Shown piece after piece: positions 16,108 through 24,580 of a DNA stretch of 64,000 nucleotides. Source of the stretch: Streptomyces sp. STR69 (GTDB lineage Bacteria > Actinomycetota > Actinomycetes > Streptomycetales > Streptomycetaceae). How positions within the stretch are numbered: position 1 is the stretch's first letter; every line of letters begins with the position of its first letter. Both the position numbers and the translations under genes were made by a program. The stretch covers positions 112,838 to 176,837 of the forward strand of contig NZ_JALJRY010000009.1 in NCBI RefSeq assembly GCF_024519455.1. The letters are read 5' to 3'. The notes under the pieces were generated by a model that was not told where the DNA came from, did no database searches, and saw nothing but the letters and a program-made list of their open reading frames with translations.

Positions 16108-16824
16108 TCAGCCGGTGCGGCGCAGGGCCTCGGAGAGGCGGGCGGCGGCGTCGATGACCGCCTGGGCGTGCATACGGCCCGGGTGGCGCGTCAGGCGCTC
16201 GATGGGGCCGGAGACGGACACCGCGGCCACCACACGGTTCGAGGGGCCGCGCACCGGCGCGGAGACGGACGCGACGCCCGGCTCGCGCTCGCCGATGGAC
16301 TGGGCCCAGCCCCGGCGCCGTACGCCCGAGAGGGCCGTGGCGGTGAAGCGGGCGCCCTGGAGGCCGCGGTGCAGGCGCTCCGGCTCTTCCCAGGCCATCA
16401 GGATCTGCGCGGACGAACCGGCTTTCATGGTGAGGGTCGAGCCGACCGGGACCGTGTCCCGGAGTCCGGACAGGCGTTCCGCCGCGGCCACGCAGATGCG
16501 CATGTCGCCCTGGCGGCGGTAGAGCTGCGCGCTCTCGCCCGTGATGTCCCGCAGATGCGTGAGCACCGGGCCCGCCGTGGCGAGCAGACGGTCCTCGCCG
16601 GCCGCCGCGGCCAGCTCGGCGAGCCGGGGGCCGAGAATGAAACGGCCCTGCATGTCGCGCGCCACCATGCGGTGGTGTTCCAAGGCCACGGCCAGCCGGT
16701 GTGCCGTGGGTCGTGCCAGCCCGGTCGCCGCGACCAGACCCGCGAGGGTGGCCGGACCGGACTCCAGAGCGCCCAGGACAAGGGCTGCCTTGTCCAGGAC
16801 GCCGACGCCGCTACTGTTGTCCAT
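16108..16824 (-). CDS. ndgR: IclR-family regulator NdgR/AreB
   Basis: IclR-family regulator, 238 residues, with an N-terminal winged helix (GLVAATGLARPTAHRLAVAL near residues 31-50) and a C-terminal IclR effector domain. Identity as NdgR (AreB) rests on its sequence type and on its place divergent from leuCD. In Streptomyces this protein controls leucine and other amino acid genes and affects antibiotic production. ATG start at 16824; the frame is open further upstream into leuC but that is shadow. An inverted repeat 12-57 bases upstream may be its operator. Confidence 0.93.
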   Translation of the reverse strand: MDNSSGVGVLDKAALVLGALESGPATLAGLVAATGLARPTAHRLAVALEHHRMVARDMQGRFILGPRLAELAAAAGEDRLLATAGPVLTHLRDITGESAQLYRRQGDMRICVAAAERLSGLRDTVPVGSTLTMKAGSSAQILMAWEEPERLHRGLQGARFTATALSGVRRRGWAQSIGEREPGVASVSAPVRGPSNRVVAAVSVSGPIERLTRHPGRMHAQAVIDAAARLSEALRRTG

Positions 16825-16835
16825 GAAACGATACT

Positions 16836-16881
16836 CGCGTCTCACTCTGTGAAACGCAAGTTCCTTTTTTCGTGAGACGCG
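16836..16881. promoter_or_regulatory. Inverted repeat between ndgR and leuC (operator candidate)
   Basis: Perfect 10-bp arms CGCGTCTCAC (16836-16845) and GTGAGACGCG (16872-16881) with a 26-base spacer that includes GTGAAACG and a run of six T. It lies just upstream of the ndgR start and 134 bases before leuC. AreB/NdgR is known to bind this intergenic region in other Streptomyces; which bases it reads here is inference. Confidence 0.5.
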
Positions 16882-16980
16882 CAACTCTTGTAGGCACAGC
16901 GGCCCGCGTACCGAACGGGCCAGGCGGCGGCTGCCCGTGAACCAGGGGTGCGAGCGCCGTCTCCTCAAGATCTCTAGTTG

Positions 16981-17002
16981 GGCCGGCGCTGTTCTGCCGG
17001 CC
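16981..17002 (+). promoter_or_regulatory. Hairpin directly before the leuC ribosome binding site
   Basis: 7-bp inverted repeat GGCCGGC / GCCGGCC with an 8-base loop, ending immediately before the GGAGGGAAAG Shine-Dalgarno sequence. It could influence leuC translation or mRNA processing. No leucine-rich leader peptide or T-box motif accompanies it. Confidence 0.35.
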
Positions 17003-17014
17003 GGAGGGAAAGCG

Positions 17015-18439
17015 ATGGGTAGGACACTCGCGGAGAAGGTCTGGGACGACCATGTCGTCCGGCGCGCCCAGGGCGAGCCCGACCTCCTCTTCATCGATCT
17101 GCACCTGCTGCACGAGGTGACCAGCCCGCAGGCCTTCGACGGGCTCCGCCAGGCCGGGCGTCCCGTGCGGCGCCTCGACCTCACCATCGCCACCGAGGAT
17201 CACAACACCCCGACCCTCGACATCGACAAGCCCATCGCGGACCCGGTCTCCCGGGCCCAGCTGGAGACGCTGCGCAAGAACTGTGCCGACTTCGGCGTGC
17301 GCCTGCACTCCCTGGGCGATGTCGAGCAGGGTGTCGTCCACGTCGTAGGACCGCAGCTGGGTCTGACCCAGCCCGGTACCACCGTCGTGTGCGGTGACTC
17401 CCACACCTCCACCCACGGCGCCTTCGGCGCGCTGGCGTTCGGCATCGGCACCTCCCAGGTGGAGCATGTGCTGGCCACCCAGACGCTGCCGCTGGCCCGC
17501 CCCAAGACCATGGCCATCACGGTCGACGGCGAACTGCCCGACGGCGTCACCGCCAAGGACCTGATCCTCGCCATCATCGCGAAGATCGGCACCGGCGGCG
17601 GCCAGGGCTACATCCTCGAATACCGCGGCCCCGCCATCGAGAAACTCTCGATGGAAGCCCGCATGACCATCTGCAACATGTCGATCGAGGCCGGCGCCCG
17701 CGCGGGCATGATCGCCCCCGACGAGACCACCTTCGAGTACATCAAGGGCCGCGCCCACGCCCCCGAGGGCGAGGACTGGGACGCCGCCGTCGCGTACTGG
17801 AAGACCCTGAAGACCGACGCGGACGCCGAATTCGACGCCGAGGTCGTCATCGACGGTCCCTCGCTGGCGCCGTTCGTCACCTGGGGCACCAACCCCGGTC
17901 AGGGCGCGCCGCTTTCGGCGTCCGTCCCCGACCCGGCTTCGTACGAAGACGCTTCGGAGCGCCTGGCCGCCGAAAAGGCCCTGGAATACATGGGGTTGGA
18001 GGCCGGCCAGCCGCTGCGCGACATCAAGGTCGACACCGTCTTCGTAGGGTCGTGCACCAACGGCCGTATCGAGGACCTGCGGGCCGCCGCCGCGATCGTC
18101 GAGGGCCGCAAAGTCGCCGACGGCGTACGGATGCTGGTCGTCCCGGGCTCCGCGCGAGTCGGTCTGCAGGCCGTCTCCGAGGGCCTGGACGTCGTCTTCA
18201 AGGAGGCCGGCGCCGAATGGCGGCACGCGGGCTGCTCGATGTGTCTGGGCATGAACCCCGACCAGTTGGCACCCGGTGAGCGCTCCGCGTCCACCTCCAA
18301 CCGCAACTTCGAGGGCAGGCAGGGCAAGGGCGGCCGTACGCACCTGGTCTCGCCGCAGGTCGCCGCCGCGACCGCCGTGCTGGGCCACCTGGCCTCGCCC
18401 GCCGACCTGTCCGACGCCCCTGTGCCCGCTGGAGTCTGA
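17015..18439 (+). CDS. leuC: 3-isopropylmalate dehydratase large subunit
   Basis: Aconitase-family large subunit, 474 residues, isomerising 2-isopropylmalate to 3-isopropylmalate in leucine synthesis together with LeuD. Three [4Fe-4S] ligands are visible: Cys347 (GSCTNGR), Cys407 and Cys410 (GCSMCLGMNPDQ). Other family markers are HEVTSPQAFDGL and GDSHTSTHGAFGALAFGIG. ATG at 17015 has GGAGGG nearby and gives the normal N-terminus MGRTLAEKVWDDHV. Followed after 5 bases by leuD. Confidence 0.97.
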   Translation: MGRTLAEKVWDDHVVRRAQGEPDLLFIDLHLLHEVTSPQAFDGLRQAGRPVRRLDLTIATEDHNTPTLDIDKPIADPVSRAQLETLRKNCADFGVRLHSLGDVEQGVVHVVGPQLGLTQPGTTVVCGDSHTSTHGAFGALAFGIGTSQVEHVLATQTLPLARPKTMAITVDGELPDGVTAKDLILAIIAKIGTGGGQGYILEYRGPAIEKLSMEARMTICNMSIEAGARAGMIAPDETTFEYIKGRAHAPEGEDWDAAVAYWKTLKTDADAEFDAEVVIDGPSLAPFVTWGTNPGQGAPLSASVPDPASYEDASERLAAEKALEYMGLEAGQPLRDIKVDTVFVGSCTNGRIEDLRAAAAIVEGRKVADGVRMLVVPGSARVGLQAVSEGLDVVFKEAGAEWRHAGCSMCLGMNPDQLAPGERSASTSNRNFEGRQGKGGRTHLVSPQVAAATAVLGHLASPADLSDAPVPAGV

Positions 18440-18444
18440 GAGCC

Positions 18445-19038
18445 ATGGAAGCATTCACCACGCACACCGGCCGGGCCGTCCCGCTGCGCCGCAGCAACGT
18501 GGACACCGACCAGATCATCCCCGCCCACTGGCTCAAGAAGGTGACCAGGGACGGGTTCGAGGACGGGCTGTTCGAGGCCTGGCGCAAGGACGAGAACTTC
18601 ATCCTCAACCGCCCCGAGCGCAAGGGCGCGACGGTCCTGGTGGCCGGACCCGACTTCGGCACCGGCTCCTCCCGCGAGCACGCCGTGTGGGCGCTGCAGA
18701 ACTACGGCTTCAAGGCCGTCATCTCCTCCCGGTTCGCCGATATCTTCCGCGGCAACTCGCTGAAGAACGGCCTGCTCACGGTCGTTCTGGAGCAGAAGAT
18801 CGTGGACGCGCTGCAGGAACTCACCGAGAACGACCCGCAGGCCGAGATCACGGTCGACCTGGAGGCCCGCGAGGTCCGCGCCGAGGGCATCACCGCCGCC
18901 TTCGAACTCGACGAGAACGCCCGCTGGCGGCTGCTGAACGGACTGGACGACATCTCCATCACCCTCCAGAACGAGGGCGACATCTCCGCGTACGAGGCCA
19001 AGCGCCCCTCGTACAAGCCGCGGACGGTCCAGGTCTGA
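18445..19038 (+). CDS. leuD: 3-isopropylmalate dehydratase small subunit
   Basis: Small subunit, 197 residues, forming the swivelling domain of isopropylmalate isomerase with LeuC. Family markers are RSNVDTDQIIPAHWL near residues 14-28, GPDFGTGSSREHAVWAL near 69-85 and FRGNSLKNGLL near 103-113. ATG start at 18445, five bases after the leuC stop, so the two are one transcription unit. Confidence 0.97.
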   Translation: MEAFTTHTGRAVPLRRSNVDTDQIIPAHWLKKVTRDGFEDGLFEAWRKDENFILNRPERKGATVLVAGPDFGTGSSREHAVWALQNYGFKAVISSRFADIFRGNSLKNGLLTVVLEQKIVDALQELTENDPQAEITVDLEAREVRAEGITAAFELDENARWRLLNGLDDISITLQNEGDISAYEAKRPSYKPRTVQV

Positions 19039-19084
19039 CCCCAACCCCCGCACCAGGTCGAGATCCGGCCACCGCGACACCCTC

Positions 19085-19115
19085 TGTACCCCCGATCGCC
19101 ACGATTGGGGGTACA
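19085..19115 (+). terminator. Terminator after leuCD
   Basis: 14-bp stem TGTACCCCCGATCG / CGATTGGGGGTACA with one G-T pair and a 3-base loop, 46 bases past the leuD stop. Confidence 0.7.
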
Positions 19116-19301
19116 GCCATGTCTGCACTCGAACGGCCCCGCGCGCCGCCTACGCTTCTCTCAACTTCCCATGTTAGACAGGGTGTTGATGGGGTAGGCG
19201 CACCTTTGAGCCAAGGCTGCCGCCCGACTCCGTCAGGCCGTTCGAGGCACCAGTTGCGACCCCCGCAGGCGACAACTCGCCCCAGATGGCACAATCTGTG
19301 C

Positions 19302-19532
19302 ATGGAACACGACGGCCAACTCAAGCTCTATGCGGCAGTCGCGGACCAACTCAAGGAAGCGCACACAAGGGTGCGCGCACTGCAAGTCCCGGAGGGCGTA
19401 CGGATGGCGCTGGCCCGGAAGCTGCTGGTCATTACGGCCGCGGCCAAGCACGATCTCGCCGACGCGACAAGGCGACTGGACCGGTTCACGGCGGACCTCG
19501 ACGCGGGTCGATTCCCCGAAGAGGAACGCTGA
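19302..19532 (+). CDS. Small conserved hypothetical protein
   Basis: Protein of 76 residues, function unknown. Almost wholly helical in appearance, with alternating charged and hydrophobic residues (LKLYAAVADQLKEAHTRVRAL; MALARKLLVITAAAKHDLAD) and no membrane segment, signal or cysteine. The charge pattern suggests a small coiled-coil or helical-bundle protein. ATG at 19302 is the natural start; the open frame upstream includes the leuCD terminator. It precedes hupS by 137 bases and may be separately transcribed. Confidence 0.65.
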   Translation: MEHDGQLKLYAAVADQLKEAHTRVRALQVPEGVRMALARKLLVITAAAKHDLADATRRLDRFTADLDAGRFPEEER

Positions 19533-19589
19533 ACAAGTCCAGGACAGCCGAGTTCGTTGCGGCGCACGGGTGATTAGCCCGTTTCGTGT

Positions 19590-19618
19590 TTGATTTGCGG
19601 TATATATCTGCCTAACGT
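19590..19618 (+). promoter_or_regulatory. Probable hupS promoter
   Basis: TTGATT (19590-19595) and TAACGT (19613-19618), spaced 17 bases, in an unusually AT-rich patch containing TATATAT. It lies 52 bases before the hupS GTG. Confidence 0.45.
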
Positions 19619-19669
19619 GCGGAAAAGCCTGAACACTTTCGTTCCGGCAATGTCTCCGAAGGGGAAGAC

Positions 19670-20305
19670 GTGAACAAGGCGCAGCTCGTAGAAGCGATTG
19701 CCGACAAGGTCGGTGGCCGTCAGCAGGCCGCCGAGGCGGTCGACGCGGTACTGGACGCCATCGTCCGTGCCGTCGTCAGCGGGGACCGGGTCTCGGTCAC
19801 CGGCTTCGGTTCGTTCGAGAAGGTCGACCGTCCGGCCCGTTACGCCCGCAACCCCCAGACGGGCGAGCGGGTTCGGGTCAAGAAGACCTCCGTTCCGCGC
19901 TTCCGCGCGGGCCAGGGTTTCAAGGACCTGGTGAGCGGCTCGAAGAAGCTCCCGCGCGGTGGCGAGGTCGCCGTCAAGAAGGCGCCCAAGGGCAGCCTGA
20001 GCGGCACCGCTTCGGCGACGGTCAAGAAGGCCGCGGCCAAGAAGACCACCGCCAAGAGGGCGACGGCCACCGCGAAGAAGACCGTGGCGAAGAAGACGGC
20101 GGCCAAGACGGCCACCGCCAAGAAGACCGTCGCCAAGAAGGCGACCGCCAAGAAGACCACGGCGACGGCCAAGAAGACGGCGGCCAAGAAGGCCACCAGT
20201 ACCGCCAAGAAGGCTGCGGCCAAGAAGGCCACCGCCAAGAAGGCCCCGGCCAAGAAGTCGACCACACGCAAGACCACCGCCAAGAAGGCCACCGCCACCC
20301 GCTAG
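19670..20305 (+). CDS. hupS: HU-type nucleoid protein with histone-like tail (HupS)
   Basis: Nucleoid-associated protein, 211 residues. Residues 1-93 or so form a standard HU domain (NKAQLVEAIADKVGG, then GFGSFEKVDRPARYARNPQTGE). From about residue 105 there is a long Lys/Ala tail made of AKK-type repeats, as in eukaryotic histone H1 and the Streptomyces-specific HupS class, which compacts DNA during sporulation. GTG start at 19670 with GGGGAAG upstream. The repeat-rich tail is expected to vary in length among strains. Single gene with its own promoter and terminator. Confidence 0.96.
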   Translation: MNKAQLVEAIADKVGGRQQAAEAVDAVLDAIVRAVVSGDRVSVTGFGSFEKVDRPARYARNPQTGERVRVKKTSVPRFRAGQGFKDLVSGSKKLPRGGEVAVKKAPKGSLSGTASATVKKAAAKKTTAKRATATAKKTVAKKTAAKTATAKKTVAKKATAKKTTATAKKTAAKKATSTAKKAAAKKATAKKAPAKKSTTRKTTAKKATATR

Positions 20306-20332
20306 TCGGCGGAACGCACGGCACTCACGCGC

Positions 20333-20363
20333 CGGGCCGGACTCCCGTCGGGAGTCCGGCCCG
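20333..20363. terminator. Bidirectional terminator after hupS
   Basis: 14-bp stem CGGGCCGGACTCCC / GGGAGTCCGGCCCG with a 3-base loop, between the convergent stops of hupS (20305) and the small gene at 20393. Confidence 0.8.
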
Positions 20364-20392
20364 CGGCGTGTTCACGGCCCGTGTACGGGCGT

Positions 20393-20596
20393 TCAGAAGG
20401 TTTGCAGCGTCACCAGTGTGACCCTGAGGCCGTCCTTCGGCCCCTCGGTCTCGATCCGCACCCGCTGTCCCGGCCGCAGCAGCCGCAGCCCGCCCGCGTC
20501 GAACGCGGAGGCGTCGAAGGGCACCGGGGTGCCGTCGTCGAGCAGCACACTGCCGGTACGGGTCCCGGCGTCGTAGGTGTAAGCGGTCGCCTGCAT
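20393..20596 (-). CDS. Small conserved protein, cold-shock-like fold possible
   Basis: Protein of 67 residues with a beta-rich pattern: TGSVLLDDGTPVPFDASAF, then LRPGQRVRIETEG and a C-terminal LRVTLVTLQTF. The alternation and the GQRV turn resemble a small OB/cold-shock-type barrel, but the RNA-binding motifs of CspA are absent. Begins 9 bases after the cofC stop on the same strand, so the two are probably one operon. No function is assigned. Confidence 0.7.
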   Translation of the reverse strand: MQATAYTYDAGTRTGSVLLDDGTPVPFDASAFDAGGLRLLRPGQRVRIETEGPKDGLRVTLVTLQTF

Positions 20597-20605
20597 GGCC
20601 GCAGC

Positions 20606-21265
20606 CTACTGCCCGCCCGCCGCCCCCGGCCGTCCCGGAATCAGCAGCCCCGCAGCCGCCGCCGCGGTGCGCGGCCCCACGCCCAGGGCCAGCGCCGCCC
20701 GCAGGTCCTCGCCGGTGTCCACGTCCTGTCGTACGGAATCCACCGCGTCCAGGGTGAGTTCGGCGGCGCCGGAGGCGCGATGGCGTGCGCGGGAATCGGT
20801 GCCGAATGCCGGGTGCAATTCACGGCCCTCTCGCGCGGTGAGCAAGGTGGTGCCGATTGCGGCGGCGTCCGGGAGAAAAGCGCGCGGGAATTCCGCCGCC
20901 GCGTCCAGGACCCGGGCCAATTCCATGGGGCGCAGGGCCGGCAGATCGGCGTTCAGGGCCGCCACCGCGCTTTCGGGTCGGGAAACCCGCACGACCGTCG
21001 CCGCGTGCCGCAGAGCGGCGTTCAGGCCGTCTCCCGGCTCGTCCGCGACGATCCGGGCGCCCAGCGCGGCCAGTTCGCGCCCGGCCACGGCGTCGCCCGT
21101 GACGACCGCCACATCGCGGACTGCCGGGCAGGCCAGCACGGCCGCCACGGTGTCCTGCGCGAAGGCGAGGGCGAGCCCCGGCCGCAACCCGTCGCCGGCC
21201 GTGTCCGAGAGCCTGGTCTTGGCTCGCGCCAGAGACTTCAGGGGTATGACCAAGGTCCACTGCAC
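20606..21265 (-). CDS. cofC: 2-phospho-L-lactate guanylyltransferase
   Basis: CofC-family nucleotidyltransferase, 219 residues, activating phospholactate or phosphoenolpyruvate with GTP for coenzyme F420 synthesis. The opening WTLVIPLKSLARAKTRLSD is the nucleotide-binding signature; ALNADLPALRP near residues 103-113 carries the metal-binding Asp. GTG start at 21265. The window also encodes an F420-type LLM oxidoreductase (50574-51545), so the cell makes and uses this cofactor, but the genes are not adjacent. Confidence 0.93.
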   Translation of the reverse strand: MQWTLVIPLKSLARAKTRLSDTAGDGLRPGLALAFAQDTVAAVLACPAVRDVAVVTGDAVAGRELAALGARIVADEPGDGLNAALRHAATVVRVSRPESAVAALNADLPALRPMELARVLDAAAEFPRAFLPDAAAIGTTLLTAREGRELHPAFGTDSRARHRASGAAELTLDAVDSVRQDVDTGEDLRAALALGVGPRTAAAAAGLLIPGRPGAAGGQ

Positions 21266-21409
21266 GCGTGATCCGTCCCTCTCTTGTCGCGGCCATTGTC
21301 ACCCGGCGCCCCTGGCGTTGTCGGTGGCGGGGCGTACGGTGTTCTCGACAGACCGACGGCCTGGGGCGACACTTGTGCGGCCCCCCAGGTCCTAGAGGAA
21401 GGTGTTCGC

Positions 21410-22219
21410 GTGCCCCGCCGCAGAATCGGGTTCTGGTACCGCTTCGCAGCGGTCCTCTGCAAACCGCCGCTGCTGGTTCTGATCAAGCGGGACTGGCGTG
21501 GAATGGAACACATTCCGGCCGAGGGCGGATTTATCACCGCGGTGAACCACAATTCACACGTGGATCCCCTTGCGTACGCTCACTTTCAGTACAACACCGG
21601 GCGCGTTCCGCGATTCCTGGCGAAGAGCGGGCTTTTCCGCAAGGGATTCGTCGGCGCCGCGATGCGAGGCACCGGACAGATCCCCGTCTATCGCGAGACC
21701 ACGGACGCGTTGAGCGCCTTCCGCGCCGCGATCGACGCCGTGGAGCGCGGTGAATGCGTCGCGTTCTATCCCGAGGGCACCATCACCCGGGACCCCGACC
21801 AGTGGCCCATGACCGGCAAGACCGGTGCCGCGCGCGTGGCCCTGCAGACCAAGTGCCCGGTGATTCCCGTGGCCCAGTGGGGCGCCAACGAGCTGCTGCC
21901 GCCGTACGCCAAGAAGCTGCACGTCTTCCCGCGCAAGACCAGTTACGTGCTCGCGGGCCCGCCGGTGGACCTCACGCGTTTCTACGGCAAGGACATGAGC
22001 CCGGACCTCCTCAAAGAGGCGACCGAGGTCATCATGGCCGACATCACACGCCTGTTGGAGCAGATCCGCGGCGCGAAGGCGCCCGAGACGCCCTACGATC
22101 CGCGCCGCGAGCGGATCGAGCAGCGGCGCCGGACGGCCGCGGAGACCGAGCAGTTGGAGTCCAGGGCCGAGTCGGCGACCGAGCCGAAGGTCGAGCAGGA
22201 AGAGGGGCAGGGCACGTGA
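21410..22219 (+). CDS. plsC: 1-acyl-glycerol-3-phosphate acyltransferase family protein
   Basis: PlsC-family acyltransferase, 269 residues, adding the second acyl chain in phosphatidic acid synthesis at the membrane. Motif I NHNSHVDPLAY (HxxxxD), motif III FYPEGTIT and VIPVAQWG are present. The last 50 residues are charged and Glu/Arg-rich, probably disordered. GTG at 21410 has GAGGAAGG seven bases upstream; the longer frame from 21284 crosses the promoter. Its stop overlaps the gpsA start (GTGA), linking it to glycerol-3-phosphate supply. Confidence 0.93.
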   Translation: MPRRRIGFWYRFAAVLCKPPLLVLIKRDWRGMEHIPAEGGFITAVNHNSHVDPLAYAHFQYNTGRVPRFLAKSGLFRKGFVGAAMRGTGQIPVYRETTDALSAFRAAIDAVERGECVAFYPEGTITRDPDQWPMTGKTGAARVALQTKCPVIPVAQWGANELLPPYAKKLHVFPRKTSYVLAGPPVDLTRFYGKDMSPDLLKEATEVIMADITRLLEQIRGAKAPETPYDPRRERIEQRRRTAAETEQLESRAESATEPKVEQEEGQGT

Positions 22220-23226
22220 GCAAGCCGGTCAAGGCGGCCGTTTTCAGCGCCGGTTCATGGGGCACGGCCTTCGGCATGGTGCTCGCCGACGCGGGGTGCG
22301 AGGTCACACTGTGGGGGCGTCGCGCGGAAGTCGTCGAGGCCATCAACTCCACGCGTACGAACCCCGATTACTTCCCGGGCGTCGAACTCCCGGAGAACCT
22401 GCGGGCCACCACCGACCCCGCCGAGGCCGCCGCCGACGCCGACTTCACCGTCCTGTCGGTCCCTTCGCAGACGCTGCGCGCCAACTTGGCCGACTGGGCA
22501 CCCCTGTTGGCGCCCGACACGGTCCTCGTCTCGCTCATGAAGGGTGTCGAACTCGGCTCCGTCATGCGGATGAGCGAGGTCATCGAGGACGTCGCCAAGG
22601 TCGGCCGGGACCGGATCGCCGTGGTCTCCGGACCCAACCTCGCGCGCGAGATCGCCTCCCGGATGCCGGCCGCCGCGGTGGTCGCCTGCACCGACGAGGC
22701 CGTGGCCCGCCGGCTCCAAGCCGCCTGCCACACCCCGTACTTCAGGCCGTACACCATCACCGACGTCGTGGGCTGCGAGCTCGGCGGCGCGGTGAAGAAC
22801 GTGATCGGGCTCGCCGTCGGCATCGCGGACGGCATGGGACTCGGGGACAACGCCAAGGGCTCGCTCATCACCCGCGGTCTCGTCGAGACGACCCGGCTCG
22901 GTATCGCGATGGGCGCCGATCCGCTCACCTTCTCCGGACTCGCGGGCCTCGGCGACCTGGTGGCGACCTGCTCCTCGCCGCTGTCCCGCAACCACACCTT
23001 CGGCACCAACCTCGGCAAGGGCATGACCCTCCAGGAGACCATCGCGGTCACCCGGCAGACCGCGGAGGGCGTCAAGTCCTGTGAGTCCGTGCTGGACTTG
23101 GCCCGCAGGCACGGCGTCGACATGCCGATCACCGAGACGGTCTTCGAGATCGTGCACGAGGGGAAGTCGCCGGTGGTCGCCGTGAAGGAGCTGATGTCGC
23201 GCAGCGCGAAGCCCGAGCGACGCTGA
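22216..23226 (+). CDS. gpsA: Glycerol-3-phosphate dehydrogenase [NAD(P)+]
   Basis: GpsA, 336 residues, making sn-glycerol-3-phosphate for phospholipids. The N-terminal dinucleotide-binding loop reads FSAGSWGTAFG, so the first Gly of the usual GxGxWG is Ser. The rest is standard: VLVSLMKGVE, VVSGPNLAREIA, the catalytic Lys in GGAVKNVIGLAVGIADGMG, and SRNHTFG near the C-terminal substrate site. GTG start at 22216 overlaps the plsC stop by four bases, so plsC-gpsA is a translationally coupled phospholipid module. Confidence 0.96.
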   Translation: MSKPVKAAVFSAGSWGTAFGMVLADAGCEVTLWGRRAEVVEAINSTRTNPDYFPGVELPENLRATTDPAEAAADADFTVLSVPSQTLRANLADWAPLLAPDTVLVSLMKGVELGSVMRMSEVIEDVAKVGRDRIAVVSGPNLAREIASRMPAAAVVACTDEAVARRLQAACHTPYFRPYTITDVVGCELGGAVKNVIGLAVGIADGMGLGDNAKGSLITRGLVETTRLGIAMGADPLTFSGLAGLGDLVATCSSPLSRNHTFGTNLGKGMTLQETIAVTRQTAEGVKSCESVLDLARRHGVDMPITETVFEIVHEGKSPVVAVKELMSRSAKPERR

Positions 23227-23276
23227 GCGCTCCGCTGGGTGGGGCCGTGGGCTGGGGGCGCCTTGTGCCGTCGGGT

Positions 23277-23333
23277 GGCTGCGGGTCCGTCGTGGCCGAG
23301 CGCGCAGTTCCCCGCGCCCCTTCAGGGCGCTGC
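23277..23333. repeat. Dispersed hairpin repeat, copy A
   Basis: GC-rich element in the gpsA-ddlA gap. It contains GCGCAGTTCCCCGCGCCCCT followed by TCAGGGCGC, plus a flank GGCTGCGGGTCCGTCGTGGCC that is matched, in the opposite orientation, by the copy inside smc (46558-46617). Other copies: 36694-36753 and 52931-52980. Confidence 0.7.
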
Positions 23334-23397
23334 ACGAACCGCCCGTCGTCAACCGACGCTGTATCACAGCAGTACCACCGGGTACGCTCATCGCGAT

Positions 23398-24555
23398 ATG
23401 AGCACCGAGAACCTCTCCCAGAGCCCTGAGCAGCCGCCTCGCAAGCCGCGTGTGGCCGTCGTGTTCGGCGGTCGCAGCTCCGAACACGGGATCTCCGTGG
23501 TCACCGCCGGCGCCGTCCTCGCGGCCATCGACCGGACCAAGTACGACGTCCTGCCGATCGGCATCACCCGCGAAGGCCGCTGGGCCCTCACCGCCGACGC
23601 GCCGGAACGCATGGCGATCACCGACCGCCGCACCCCGGACGTCGACGAGCTCACCGAGTCGAGCGAGGGCGGAGTGGTGCTCCCGCTCGACCCCGGGAAC
23701 CGCGAAGTCGTCATCAGCGAACCGGGATCCGTGCCCAAGGCCCTCGGCGAGGTCGACGTCGTCTTCCCCGTCCTGCACGGCCCCTACGGCGAGGACGGCA
23801 CCCTCCAGGGACTCCTGGAGCTGTCCGGTGTGCCGTACGTGGGCGCCGGTGTGCTCGCCTCGGCCGTCGGCCAGGACAAGGAGTACATGAAGCGGGTGTT
23901 CACCTCGTTCGGCCTCAAGGTCGGCCCCTACGTGGTGATCCGGCCGCGCGAGTGGGCGCGGGACCAGTCCGCCGCCCGCAAGAAGATCGTCGACTTCGCC
24001 GGTGAGCACGGCTGGCCGCTGTTCGTGAAGCCCGCGCGCGCGGGTTCGTCGATCGGCATCACCAAGGTCGACGATCTGTCCGGACTCGACGAGGCGATCG
24101 AGGAGGCGCAGCGGCACGACCCGAAGATCCTCGTGGAGGCCGCGCTGCGCGGACGCGAGATCGAGTGCGGGGTGCTGGAGTTCGAGGACGGGCCGCGGGC
24201 CAGCGTGCCGGCCGAGATCCCGCCGCCCCAGGAGCACGCGTACTACGACTTCGAGGCGAAGTACATCGACTCGACCCCCGGTATCGTGCCCGCCCCGCTG
24301 ACGCCCGAGGAGACCGCCGAGGTCCAGCGGCTCGCGGTGGACGCCTTCGACGCGGCCTCCTGCGAGGGGCTGGTGCGGGCGGACTTCTTCCTCACGGAGG
24401 ACGGCGAGTTCGTCATCAACGAGATCAACACGATGCCCGGATTCACGCCGATCTCGATGTACCCGAAGATGTGGGAGGCCAGCGGCGTCCCCTACGGGGA
24501 GCTGGTCGACCTCCTCGTGCAGGCCGCGCTGCGCCGTTCGACCGGACTGCGCTGA
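23398..24555 (+). CDS. ddlA: D-alanine--D-alanine ligase
   Basis: ATP-grasp ligase, 385 residues, joining two D-Ala for peptidoglycan precursors in the cytoplasm. N-terminal VVFGGRSSEHGISVVTAG, the ATP-binding FVKPARAGSSIGITKV, the loop HAYYDFEAKYID with Tyr/Lys expected of D-Ala:D-Ala rather than D-Ala:D-Lac enzymes, and the metal/ATP end EINTMPGFTPISMYP are all present. ATG start at 23398. An insertion-like stretch after residue 60 (DELTESSEGGVVLPLDPGNR) is normal for actinobacterial Ddl. Confidence 0.96.
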   Translation: MSTENLSQSPEQPPRKPRVAVVFGGRSSEHGISVVTAGAVLAAIDRTKYDVLPIGITREGRWALTADAPERMAITDRRTPDVDELTESSEGGVVLPLDPGNREVVISEPGSVPKALGEVDVVFPVLHGPYGEDGTLQGLLELSGVPYVGAGVLASAVGQDKEYMKRVFTSFGLKVGPYVVIRPREWARDQSAARKKIVDFAGEHGWPLFVKPARAGSSIGITKVDDLSGLDEAIEEAQRHDPKILVEAALRGREIECGVLEFEDGPRASVPAEIPPPQEHAYYDFEAKYIDSTPGIVPAPLTPEETAEVQRLAVDAFDAASCEGLVRADFFLTEDGEFVINEINTMPGFTPISMYPKMWEASGVPYGELVDLLVQAALRRSTGLR

Positions 24556-24580
24556 GCGGGTCGCTCCGGTCTGTCCAGTC

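Noticed and set aside
16890..17014. A leucine leader peptide or T-box attenuator before leuC
   Set aside because: Short frames here (for example one from 16946 ending at TAG near 16977) contain at most one or two Leu codons, and no T-box TGGNNCC motif with antiterminator is seen.
19116..19301. Small gene starting at ATG 19119 after the leuCD terminator
   Set aside because: It is in frame with the protein starting at 19302, has no ribosome binding site, and its Pro/Arg/Ser-rich translation looks non-coding.
19990..20300. DNA repeat array in hupS
   Set aside because: The repetition comes from AKK codons of the histone-like tail, a known feature of HupS, not an independent repeat element.
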